Positions 12,401-23,388 of a stretch of DNA of 64,000 bases are shown here, one piece after another. Position numbers and translations under genes: made by a program. Below the pieces are notes generated by a model. It was not told where the DNA came from. It was given only the letters and a program-made list of their open reading frames with translations, and ran no database searches. Numbering within the stretch: the first letter of the stretch is position 1; each line of letters opens with the position of its first letter. This DNA comes from Agelaius tricolor (Eukaryota > Chordata > Aves > Passeriformes > Icteridae): assembly GCA_023055355.1 (NCBI GenBank), contig JALJCS010000002.1, forward strand, positions 84,593,001 through 84,657,000. Reading direction: 5' to 3'.

Positions 12401-15400
12401 ATGACTACAGACAACAGCACACTGAGAAAGCTTTGGGAGAAGAGTCTTTGGCAGGTAGGCTACTACTGGGACAAGGCTGTTCCATCTAGCTTTTATCCTG
12501 AGTTCCTCCAGATGTTCTCAACACCCTTGGGTCAGATTTTGCCACCTAAAACAGACAACAGAGCCTGGAACACCAACAGTGCTAAGTGCCAACAAATTTG
12601 TAGCATAACACTAATCAGGATCTCAAAGCTGGACTGACCTGTGGGGAAGATGCTAGTACTGCTCACAGGGCAGGAACAAAGCACTGGATCTTTGATGGAT
12701 AAAAGGGGATGCTTTTATTTTCCAGCTGGGCTCTGGGAACAGAGAAGCTTTTATTCTGGAACCTTATTATCTTATAAAATATTAATGACTTGATTGCTGT
12801 GGAGACTAAGGAGGTTCAGGCCAGCTACAGAGCAAGTTCATCTATATCATCTTAAGAAGGGTTTTTATTTTTATATGGCTTTTGACCTCAAGTCCAAAGG
12901 AAATGTCAATCCCCACTGTAATGTGAGGTCCAGGGAATGCAGACACGTCAGACATTTCCATATCAGCTGCAAGACCTTTAGCAGTACAAGCAGGGCTTTC
13001 CAGCACAGTGTTAAAGATAAGGAACAGACAGGTTGCTTGTCAGCAGCAGTGGAGAGAAAAACTTACCAGCAGCATTTTTCTTTCATCTGCCCAGGGGTGA
13101 CAGATGAAGCATGAGCAGACACCTGAAAGAGGGAGACTGGGGAAAAGCACAGGCTGGCATCCAAAGGTGGGATCTTTCAGCTTTGTTGTGGGAGCTCAGA
13201 CAAACCAGTACCAGTACCCTGGTTTGGTCCTCACAGTTCTCTTTGAGCATTCCTTCTGTTTAGATAACTCCCTCCTCCAGCAGGAAGCTTTTGGGGCAGT
13301 GTCCTACAGCTTTTGCTTTCTGGAAATAGATTCAAAAAGGAAATTGCACTCTACCAAAAGAAGGTGTCTTAGACTCAAATGCTTCTATATCCCTGTAGCC
13401 TTCCCCTGGCACTGCAGGTGCTTCTTTGCCATGACCTGACCTTGTAGCACTCAGCTCCTCTTCAGAAGCAAACCCAAACCCCACACTGTAGCTGCAGAAT
13501 AAGTAAATCATTAGGAACCAGGCTGTTTACTGTACAGAAAACCAGTTAGCTGGGTTTGTTTCTTATTGAACAATATCCTGAAGTCCCAGCTCCTGCTTGC
13601 TGCAGCACTGTCCTCTCATCTGCAAGCTGTTGACTGATCCGTTTGCTGCTCTCAGAAAATTAAGGGCCCACGTGTCTGGAGTCACAGCAGGTCCCCATGG
13701 GGAGCTGAGTTACCAATTTCAAGACAGCCATGTAATTAGCCAGCAACCTACCACCATCACAATAAAACCAGAGGTTGCTTAAGAGGAGACAGTTTTCATC
13801 CCAGGTCTTCAATGCACTTGACAGTCAGTAACTTTATTATTTAATGAGGCAACAAGGCCCTGAACATTCACATTTCAGAGAGGCAAACCATCTCAAACAT
13901 CCTGAGTTCCTAAAATATCTTCACAGCTCCTAAATGAGAGCAGGGCTCTAGCTCCAAACACTGTGCTTGTTTTCCTGTCTAGCCTTACAGCTCAGGGAAT
14001 TGAGCAAGCAGGTAGCAATGTGGGGAAGGAAAGCAGAAGCTCTCCCCAGGGATCCTGCACAAGCTCCAGGCTCCTGGCAGAGGGATTCCCTCTGCAATGG
14101 GGCTGCTGCACATGGACAGACCAGACACAGCATGGGAAAGCCAGACCCTGCACTTGACCTGTCTCTCATCCCAGCAGAGCCAAGAACAAGAAAATGGCCT
14201 TGCAGAGGGGGAACTTGCAGAGGGAGAAAATTAGAATGGGAGTCAGAAAAAGACAAAGTCCAAAATACACAAAAAATGCAATGGCAAAACACCTATTGAG
14301 TAGAAAAATCTCACCACCCACAGGCCTCATGAAGAGGCTCAGCTGCTGCCATTTCAATGTTTGCTGGTCAAAGTGATGGTCACAGTCTAAGTCAAAGTGA
14401 CAGTCACAGACTGGATCCATCAGGTGGTGAAGGAACCCCCAGAATACAAACTCTGTTTGGATTATATGCACTCAGGCTCAAATAGGAATGCCCAGATAGC
14501 TCCCCTGGAGGAGGGAGTTTCCCCTGGGTGATGTAATGTTGTGGATCTCAGGACATTTGGAGAGTCTTTGGCACCTTCCAAGGAGATACAGCTGCCTATG
14601 ACACCAGTGCAGCTGAGTCCATTGTGGCCATGGTGGCCCATCAGCAGAGACAGACACCTCCAGGCTACCTGGGAGGGTTCTGGAATTTCCCTGGCAGGGG
14701 AGTTAACACAGCTGAGTTCCCTGGAGTAAGGACAGATTAATTCCCCACCACACAGGGTTTGCCTCTTTCCTTACCTCATTCAACACCAGCTGGAGCCTGA
14801 GGAGGGCTGTGCTCACCCTCTGTGCCTCTGCACAGCTGCAGCTTCCTCCTGAATATTTGAACCATCAGCATTCCAGCCTCTCTTCCTGTATCACTTGTGG
14901 ATCCATTCTCCTCCCTAGCCCTGGGACAATTGGACAATAATACCCCCTCCATCTTACCTCAGGTTCCTGTCACAATCCAAATTTCAGGTATTAGGTATAT
15001 TTGGGAAGGGGTGGCCTTGAGTGCTCCCAGATATTCAGCTCTCTTTGCAGTTTGCTATGGTGGGCAAAAAGTCCTTCAATGATTTTAGAAGGTTTAAGCC
15101 ATCAACAATTTCAGTCTCTTACACACAGCTTACTTCAATTCACAAGTCTTAGCAAATATATAGGCACTATACAAGGCACTAAGTAAAATCCACAGACTGA
15201 CACTCACTTGGAGATCCATGCAGTCTCACCATTTGTCAGCCAGCCCCCTCCAACTGTCTTCCCAGCTGAAGACTGGAACAGAAATGTTACTTTATGAAGC
15301 CCTAGAAGAGAAATGATGCTTTATGAAGCTGACCTAGATATAGATCAGTAAGCTGGTGAAATCTGCAACAAGTAAGAAAAATGAATGAACTCAGTGAGCA

Positions 15401-18400
15401 GCTCCATCCAAATCCCAGCCTAAAGAGCCTCAAGGAACCACATTAAGATGGCAATTTGAATGAGATTTATGGCCTTCAGCTCTGTACCTGGGGCACTGTG
15501 GGCTGTGAAGGTTAATCAGCCCACTCCAATCACTGCAAGTACCTCTTGTACTTCCTCTGTGTGGTCTGGAAAAAAAGGAACAGGGGGAGGGGGGGTGGGA
15601 GTAATTGGCACCTTATCAAAGGAAGAGAATGCCAAGCAGGGGAAGGATCAAAGGAAAATGCACATCATCATTTATGCTGGTCCTTCATTCCTGATAGCAG
15701 AGAAGTATCTAGTGGGACTAAAATCCCTCTGGGACAGGGAATGTGGCCTAGATCTGCAAATACATAGATATATTGAATTCCCACTGACATTTATTTGACC
15801 ATTAGAGCCTAAATATCTTTGTTATAAATCCAAACACCTAAAAATTGTCCTATATTTAATCTCATAACTATGCCTTATATATAACTTATATATGCATATA
15901 CATGTGTGTGCACCTTTGCAATTTCACCTCTGGTGATGTAAAGATGTGCCTCAGCCTAGAAACCCCAAGGAAACATTCCCTGGCAAGGTTCCCAATTTTC
16001 CAGGTTGTTAAACCGTTACCGTAGTGCTGGCAAACAGCATCTCTGACAATGCCCAGACATGGCTGGAGCTGACACCATTGTCAACACACAAACTGGATGT
16101 GGGCAGGCTTACAGGCCTACTTCACCATCTGAAGTTTGCCTGGAAGACATGGGCCACCCCTCAGCTGCTGGGTTCAGCATCAGGGAGCAAGCACAGGCAG
16201 GTGCCTTTATCTTCATCCAGGCATGGGCATGGGCATTAAGCAACTGCCCAGGGCCACAGAAATCTGTGGCAGGGGAGAAAATGTTATGTCTAGGGCCCTT
16301 GCTGCAGACATTTCTTGCCATCATGGAGCCAGAGCCAGACCTCTGTGGTACCCCATAGGTACCAGCAGAACCTCCAGTTCTCAGTTCACCCAGAGCTTCA
16401 GCAGGATTGTTTAACACTAAAGTTTTGCTGCCATTCCAAAGTAGAAGCTGAGTAAGCCCTAATCAAGCACAGATGAAAAGGCAGATACTTCACTGCCTTA
16501 TTTATAACCTCATTATTAGGAAGAGTCAAAAGGCTTTGTAAATGCACTTTCTCTTCTGCAGATGGAACACAACACATGTGGGGGACCCCTTTGCCCTGAG
16601 CAGGGGCTCAGTTTGGGTTCAGGGTGCCTTTGGGCAGCTGAAATGCAATGTAATGTGACAACAGATGGTATCAGTTTGATGGGAACTGTCTCTTCACAAC
16701 CCCCTGTGGCTCCCATGATGATGACCTCTCTGACCTTTGTCTCACCACTTTGCTCCATCTTTCTTCCTCTGTTTTCTTATTTGCTCTCAGTGGGATTTCA
16801 CTCCCCCATCTCCTTCTACCACATGCTGGCCTGGAGGAACAGGAGCCCTGAATTAACACTGAGGCTCTGTTCTTGCCCATCTTTTCTCCCTGGTCCACTG
16901 TGGTTGTGCTATAATATAAAGACTTCACCTTGTATATCTCCCTGCCAAGCTGATACTCTCACTCTGATTGACAATTTGTAAACCATGTTAAATCTCCCTT
17001 GCTCCTAAAAGCTCACAGCAATTGACTGTCTGCTCAATATTTATATACCTGTGATCCTATAGAAAATGGCAGAATTGGCAACAATTTGTGCCTCTTGCCT
17101 TGACTGCAGTGCTCCCACCCACAGGAAATGATGACTTCTCTCCCATTTGAGTGTTGTCCAGTTTGTCTTAGGCAATGCAGACAGATAAAGGTGCACACTG
17201 TCATGGTGTTCCCAGGCCACTGAGACTCTCACTGCCCATGCTGGAGGGGCAGGATTGTGCCTGCAGCTCTTACCTAACACACACCAGCAACAGACTCCTT
17301 GGGAAATACTTCCTCCCTGCTGCCAGACTCCATCACTTTATATAACTCCACTGATATCTGTGAAGTGTAGAGGAGGCAAAGTGAAAATCTATCAACAGGA
17401 GTATTTTAACTCTATGCAAAAATATCTTTCAAAAAGTAATTTTTGAGGCTGGAGGTGGTAGCAGTCTGTTTATATAACATGTTATTTTTTGATTAGCATC
17501 TGATTATTAATAATCAAAGCTGACTGTAGAAGGAATAATTTTATGGGTGAACTACTTTCAAGCATGGTAAAAAAATGGGTTCAGGTTTTGTATTTAAGAC
17601 TATCCCATATGTTTTACCAAAGGAAAAGTGGGGAGAATCAACAATGCTCAGTGTTCAGCTGCAAAGTGAAGAAAATGGGGCCAGTAGACAGGCACAAACT
17701 GGTACAGTATGGGTCATTTTGCAGGTGTACACACATGCACACACACCCAGACCAGCATCTTGGGGACAGTGTGTCCACAGCCACCTTAGGAAAGAAGGTA
17801 GGATGGAGATTCATGGATACAGATACATTCCTATCAGTGCCACTGCTTGTAATAATGGCAAAAGACTGGCAAACTTCTTGGCAAAATCTTCCCATTCATC
17901 CTGCAGCACAAACTGAGCTACTGAGCAAACTCTGCTGCACACTCTGTGAATGGCTTTGCATCAGGAAATCAATTTGTTCATTCAGGACAAATGGCTGGTT
18001 TGGGGCTTTTCTTTAACTGAGTGCAGGAGTTAAAACAAGCCCGCTGCAGTAAATAACACCTGATGTGGCAATAAAGCTGGCCTCATTTTCATTTCCTGAT
18101 AAAACTCTGTCCATTTGCTCTCCCCCCACTGCAAAGAACTTGCAGGATCTGTCTGTCTATGGCTAATTTTAATTTCCCAGTAATGTGATTGCCTTATAAA
18201 ATATGAAATGCTGCTGAAAAATATGTGTATAGGATTTGATGTGTGTGTCAGTCTGGGGGAAAATTCACTGCAGTTTCCTATCATATTTATGAGGTGATGT
18301 GTGTTTACCCACCTCTATACAGCATTCTCCATATTTTATAGGCTGAGTGCTTACAACTCCCATCAAATTGGTGAGAGTTATTGGTGTCCTTCACACCTCA

Positions 18401-19141
18401 AATAAGTAATCATATTAAAGGAAACTCATTCCAGTATACAGAAACTTCATGGCAGCACAGGACACCTATCATCTCCTCTTCCAGGGACATTTCCAGGAGT
18501 AACCCAAAGCACAGAGAAGGTTTACATGCAGGGAGTTAGACTCTGTGCTCAGCTATAGGCAGCAGCCTGTGGTACAGCTCAGACCACAAAAATTCCTTTT
18601 CTGAGTGTAATGCTTTTGCTTAAAAGGATGTTTTCTAGGTCAGGTACCAAGTAGGCAGCATCTTGGAACCTCCCCTGAAATTTTTGCCCTAATTTCTCTG
18701 AAGTCATGGCTGTTGCCTGAAGTCCCTCTTCTGTACAAAGAAAACAAGTAGATCTGCACTAAAAAGCAGACCCAAATCTGACCCATCATCTTTGATGAAT
18801 CTGAAAAGTGCCTCGGATTTCCAAGATATTTGTCTAAGAGAAATGAATGGACAAAAACTCACTATAACTTATTTTGCAAGTGTGTCAAAATATTGCCAAA
18901 ACATTTCCAAAGAGGCACCCTGCAAGATTCATGCTTTCTTACTGCCTTTTCCTATGTGATTGCCTGAGAGCAGCAAGAGACAGAAGCAATAAGGAAAACC
19001 TTGAATGTCATCCTCTGTAACCTTGTTGCCTTTGATTTCAGGTTGTAACTCAAGTCTGATCTGTAGCAGGGCCTGATGACTGAGCTCTTCATACAGCCCC
19101 TTCTCCATGAAGCCTGGATGAAACAGTCTTGAAATGAGAAG
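9434..19141. other. Non-coding DNA between minisatellite and LTR cluster
   Basis: About 9.7 kb with no recognised gene, RNA gene or confident repeat. Small local duplications occur, for example GTCAAAGTGA and GTCAAAGTGA around 14368-14403. Open frames are all below about 160 codons and have no coding signature. Confidence 0.55.
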
Positions 19142-19147
19142 GTCCCA
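19142..19147 (+). repeat. Left target-site duplication (GTCCCA) of LTR 19148-19580
   Basis: The hexamer GTCCCA directly precedes the LTR start TGAG and is repeated exactly at 19581-19586 directly after the LTR end. Six-base duplications are typical of class II (ERVK-like) avian endogenous retroviruses. Confidence 0.8.
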
Positions 19148-19580
19148 TGAGTTTTTTCACATTCTCTGAAAAAATCCCTTCGCCCAGGATTTTTCTCCTG
19201 GGAAGCTGAGAGGCCTCAGAAACAAGGAAAACAAGTCTTATCTCATTTGCTTCTGCTGTGTTTTGCTCATGTGGAATGTGTTTGGAGATTGTTTACCCAA
19301 AGGTGACTGTTTCATTGGATTCTGGTGTGAGTTGTTTTGACTCATTGGCCAACTGGGGCCAAGCTTTGTTGGGACTCTGGAAAGAGTCATGGGTTTTCAT
19401 TATCTTTTAGCATTCAGTGAGTATCTTTTCTGTATTCTATAGTATAGTATAGTATAGTATAGTATAGTATAGTATTCTTTAATATAAAATAGTATAATAA
19501 AGTAATAAATCAGCCTTCTGAGAACATGGAGTGAGATGCATCATTCCTGCCTTTGTCGGGGCATTCCTGCAAATACAATA
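19148..19580 (+). mobile_element. Solo LTR of an avian endogenous retrovirus (family A, plus strand)
   Basis: This 433-bp block starts TGAG, ends CAATA and is flanked by perfect 6-bp repeats GTCCCA. Its reverse complement aligns end to end with the block at 21520-21931, including TGTTTACC, ATTCCACATG-like and GGCCAA(C/T)TGG motifs, so both are copies of one family. Near the 3' end it has AATAAA at 19496-19501 and 19504-19509. No internal retroviral genes flank it, so it is a solo LTR. An (AGTAT)n array lies inside it. Confidence 0.85.
19441..19475 (+). repeat. Pentanucleotide microsatellite (AGTAT)7 inside the LTR
   Basis: Seven perfect AGTAT copies sit just upstream of the LTR polyadenylation motifs. 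The sister LTR has only a diffuse TA-rich stretch at the matching place, so the array expanded in this copy. Confidence 0.97.
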
Positions 19581-19586
19581 GTCCCA
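19581..19586 (+). repeat. Right target-site duplication (GTCCCA)
   Basis: Exact partner of 19142-19147, immediately after the LTR end. Confidence 0.8.
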
Positions 19587-20768
19587 ATTCTCAGTCCATG
19601 TGTTGTACAAATTCCAGAGCCAGCATAAGCACCAGCCTGCACCAGTCAGGGTCTGCCCTGCCTGTGTGGCACCAGCTCTGGTCACTGCCTGGGACAGTGT
19701 CCTGGCTCTGCTGGTGGCTCACATGTGGCACTCTGCAGCAGAGGAGCCACCACCTTCCTTGTGCTTATCCCACACTGACACCAGGGATGATCCTAGAAAC
19801 ACCAGCTGACTCACAGAGAGCTTTTCTGACTAAACTGCCCACTTAGACAGGCAAGCATTCTAAATTTGGTTTGGGCTGATGGTAAGTTGAATTGAGCCAG
19901 GAGCATGAGCTGGCAGCCAAAAGGGCCAACTGTGTCCTTACCACAAGCTGCCTTGGGCTGTGCCTAGCATCAGAGTCATGTTGACAGGGAGAAAATCCTG
20001 TGTACAGCCATACTGCAAATTTTGCACAAGCATGCTGATTTTGGCAACATTTTAATGTGAAAATCTTCAGCCCTCATCAGGTTTAGATGTGTAGGTTTAG
20101 ACAGTTGGCAAGCTTGTTGTGTAACTGTTTAGCTTTTCAGTATGTGAAATACTGAGTCCCTGGTAGTACCAGTTTATGCCATGCAGGTACAGACTGTGCT
20201 GTGCTACTCGTGCTCACTGTCCTGATTGGCTGTGGCAGGGCAAGGCTTCCTGCTGCCTGGGCTGGCAGCTGCATTCCAGGCACTGCTGCTGCTGGAGCAG
20301 ACCCCCTGAGCCTCTCATGGGGCCCCCTCTGGGCTTTGACTTGCCCGTGCCAAGCTGAGACTGAAGCACAGGAATAGATTTAATCCATATGATGTTGGTG
20401 GTGTTCAACCCACAGGAGGAACAGAGGAGGAGGTGAGGTGCCATTGCTAAAATTTGCAGACAAGATGCATAGAAGGAGGAAGCAGAGATGTTTCAACATT
20501 TCTAGGGAAACTAGAGAAAGCACCATGGGGCTGAAATACTGCTGAAGCTCCCAAAGAAAAACACAGTAGCCCTAGATAATGTACACTGAAGAAAAGCTAT
20601 CCCAGAGCAGTAAAACAAGCATTTAATTTAGGGTCTAGATACCACGCTGTAATTCAGCATAGGCTTGTGGAAAAGGAAGTCCTGGGCATTTTCCCAACAA
20701 GATTACAGATCTATACACTATATTTATATTCTCAGATATTCCTGAGACACTTGAGTGGTATGCAATAC

Positions 20769-21336
20769 TGTGCTGGTTGTGGCTGGGATAGAGTCAATCT
20801 TCTCCATAGTAGCTGCATGGGGCTGTGTTTTGGATTTGTGCTGGAAACAGTGTGGTAATCCTGGGATGTTTCATTATCCTGAGCAGGGCTGACACAGTCA
20901 AGGCCTTTTCTGCTCCTCACCCCAGCAGCGAGGAGGCTGGGGGTGCACCAGGAGCTGGGAGGGGACACAGGCAGGACAGCTGACCCCAGCTGACCCAAGG
21001 GACATCCCACACCACATGGCATCGTGCTCAGCACATAAAGCTGGGAAAGAGGAAGAGGGGGACATGTTTGGAGAGATGGCATTGGTTTTCTTAAGTCAGA
21101 GCTATGTGTGATGGAGCCCTGCTTTGCAGGGGATGGCTGAACATCTGACTGCCCATGGGATGTGGTGAATGAATTCCTTGGTTTGCTTGAGCATGTGGAT
21201 TTTGCTTTACCTGTTAAACTGTCCTTACCTGAACCCACACATTTTCTCATTTTTACTCTTCTTGTTCCCTCCCCACCTCACTGGGGGAGTGAGTAGCAGC
21301 TGTGTGGGGCAGAGTTTCTGGCTGGGGTTAAACCAT
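20769..21336 (+). mobile_element. Solo LTR, widespread avian/passerine type (family B, plus strand)
   Basis: It starts TGTGCTGGTTGTGGCTGGGA and ends near GGCTGGGGTTAAACC, both hallmarks of a very common songbird endogenous-retrovirus LTR. Inside are GGGGCTGTGTTTTGGATTTG, GAGCTGGGAGGGGACACAG, a TATA-like CACATAAAGCTGGG near 21031-21045 and a TTAAACTGTCC segment. The minus-strand 172-codon open frame across it is an artefact. A second, more decayed copy in opposite orientation is at 23100-23388. I found no convincing target-site duplication, and the ends are good to a few bases. Confidence 0.85.
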
Positions 21337-21382
21337 AATGAGTGTGTTCATCAATCAACATCCATGACAGAGGTGTACACAT

Positions 21383-21519
21383 CGGGGAAGTGGTCACAGC
21401 ACCAAGCCTGTCCAAGCTCATGAAGCACTTAGACAATGCTTTCAGGCACATGGTCTGATTTTTGGGGTGTCCTGCACAGGGCCTGGAGTTGGACTCAATG
21501 ATCCTAATGGGTCCCTTCC
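21383..21519 (+). mobile_element. CR1 LINE 3'-end fragment, left part (split by an LTR)
   Basis: Contains GGTCACAGCACCAAGCCTG, GGAGTTGGACTCAATGATCC and GGGTCCCTTCC, the usual 3' untranslated end of avian CR1. The sequence breaks off at CCTTCC and resumes after the LTR at 21932, where the AACTCAG and ATTCTATGATT part follows. Confidence 0.78.
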
Positions 21520-21931
21520 TATTGAAGTTGCTGGGTGCCCCCATCGTGGGAAATGTGATTGGCATCTGACTCCAAGGCTTCAGAATGCTGAACACTTGCT
21601 TTATCAAAACTACATTATATTACATTATACTATATTAAAGAGATGCTATTCTACAAAGAATACTAAAGAATACTAAAGAAAACTCATGACTGTCTCCCAA
21701 CAGACAGGACACAGCTTCTTCCAATTGGCCAAGGGAACAAAACAATCCTCAGCAGAATCCAATTGACAAATCACTTCAGGTAAACAATCTTCCTAACACA
21801 TTCCACATGTGCAAAACAACAGACGCAGAGAATAGAAATAAGAATTATTTTTCTCTTCTTCTCTCTGTGCTTCTCCAGAAAAAGCCCGAGGGAGAGAATT
21901 ACATCTCTGTTCCAAGAATGTGAATGCCACA
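21520..21931 (-). mobile_element. Solo LTR (family A, minus strand) inserted in a CR1 tail
   Basis: On the minus strand this 412-bp block starts TGTGGCATTCAC and ends CTTCAATA, and aligns with the LTR at 19148-19580. Flanks are CCTTCC (21514-21519) and CCCTCC (21932-21937), a 6-bp duplication with one mismatch. It interrupts a CR1 3' end, so it inserted after that CR1. No internal retroviral genes are present. Confidence 0.85.
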
Positions 21932-21968
21932 CCCTCCAACTCAGCATATTCTATGATTATGAATGATT
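21932..21968 (+). mobile_element. CR1 LINE 3'-end fragment, right part
   Basis: Reads CCTCCAACTCAGCATATTCT then ATGATTATGAATGATT, the terminal CR1 motif with its short ATTCTATGAT-type repeat. It continues the fragment at 21383-21519. Confidence 0.75.
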
Positions 21969-23099
21969 AGATACATTCAAGGCTGGGTCACATCTAAGTC
22001 TTCAAGCGTGCCCAGGCATCAACAGTGCCACAGGAGACTTGTTTGGTGCAGACTCCTCCAGAGATGAGACTCTCAGCCAGCATTAAATAAATGTTTTGAC
22101 TGTGACAAACCTTTGTGCTGTAGAAATATGCAGCAGATTACAAGATCAGGCAACTAGAAAGCAAGCAAGAGAACGTCTTACTTTGCAAAGTGATCTGGAC
22201 TACTTGGTAAAATGGCCAAAATTTAAAAGAATGCTTTTGAATATGAGAAACTTCAATAAAAAACCAGTCTCTTTATACTGGATAAAGAAAGCACATTTCT
22301 GAGAAGGGCATAGTGAGATCAATGGTTCTTTGACACCAAAGCATTAAAATGTGCTGACACCTGTTGGATGCCAGAGAACAAAAGTTACAGCTGTTAGAAA
22401 TACTCCTCAGCATGCTGTAAACTTTGGTCTGCAGAGGCAGCTGCTGCACTGCAGAGCCCCCCTGGCACTGCCAGGACAGGCACAGCAGAGCACAGTGCCC
22501 ACCTCAGCTCTCACCAGCAGAACTGCCCCAGCACTGCCAGGACAGACGTGCCTTGGACAGACACCACACCAAAAGATTGCTGGGGAGTTTTTTACAGACA
22601 TGATTGAGTAAGGTAGAGAATTGAAAGAAAAAGAGATGTCAGAAGAGTAAAAGTGCACATGCCAGTCAGAAAAGATATTCAGAGAGTATATCAATATTTT
22701 GATTCGCAAAGGTCTCAAAGGAATGACATTAAACTGACAAGAAAGGTCTTAAACCAGCAACATTTTTAACCTATTTATTCTTTCTCTTCCTAATGGAAGG
22801 GAAGTCTCCCAAGACTGATGATGTAGCCTGCATTGGCAAATGATATCATCAATAACATGCAATCATCATTAATATTTATCTTGTAGGTAAATGACTGGGA
22901 AAAAATAAACTATTCCAGGCAGTATTTTAAAATATGTGTTTCAAGGAAGCATATGCCCTTTCTGAATGAGTTATTGGCAGTGAACATCACAACTTTCTGT
23001 TTTTCCTAACTACTGAATCCCCCATCCATGAATCCATGGTGAGAATGGAGGGCAAGCCTTCAGGATACAATTTTCTTTCATCTCAGTTCAACAAACACA
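21969..23099. other. Non-coding spacer inside the repeat cluster
   Basis: No gene recognised. A GC-richer block at 22430-22570 has loosely repeated GCACTGCCAGGACAG segments (near 22468-22485 and 22533-22548), probably a decayed repeat. Confidence 0.5.
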
Positions 23100-23388
23100 C
23101 ATTGGCCTCCCTGTGGCACCAGCCCCATGAGCCCATGCCCTGCCTGGAGGTGCATGGCAGAAGGGAGGCACCAGTGCTGGGTCAGCTGTCCTGGCTGTGT
23201 CCCCTCCCAGCTCCTGGGGCAGCCCCAGCCTCCTCTCTGCTGGGTGAGGAGCAGGAAAGGCCTTGGCTCTGTCAGCCCTGCTCAGCAACAAGGGAAACAT
23301 CAGGGCTTTGTCAGCTGTTTCCAGCACAAACCCAAAACACAGCCCCTACAGCTACCATGGAGAAAATTACCCAGCCAAAATCAGCACA
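23100..23388 (-). mobile_element. Decayed solo LTR fragment (family B, minus strand)
   Basis: Reading the minus strand from 23388 gives TGTGCTGATTTTGGCTGGG, TTTCTCCATGGTAGCTG, GGGGCTGTGTTTTGGGTTTG, GCAGGGCTGACAGAGCCAAG and GGAGCTGGGAGGGGACACAG, matching the LTR at 20769-21336 in the same order. The match fades after about 200 bp, so the 3' half is diverged or missing. Confidence 0.75.

Noticed and set aside
20732..21250. 172-codon open frame on the minus strand
   Set aside because: It runs antisense across a solo LTR and has no homology that I recognise.
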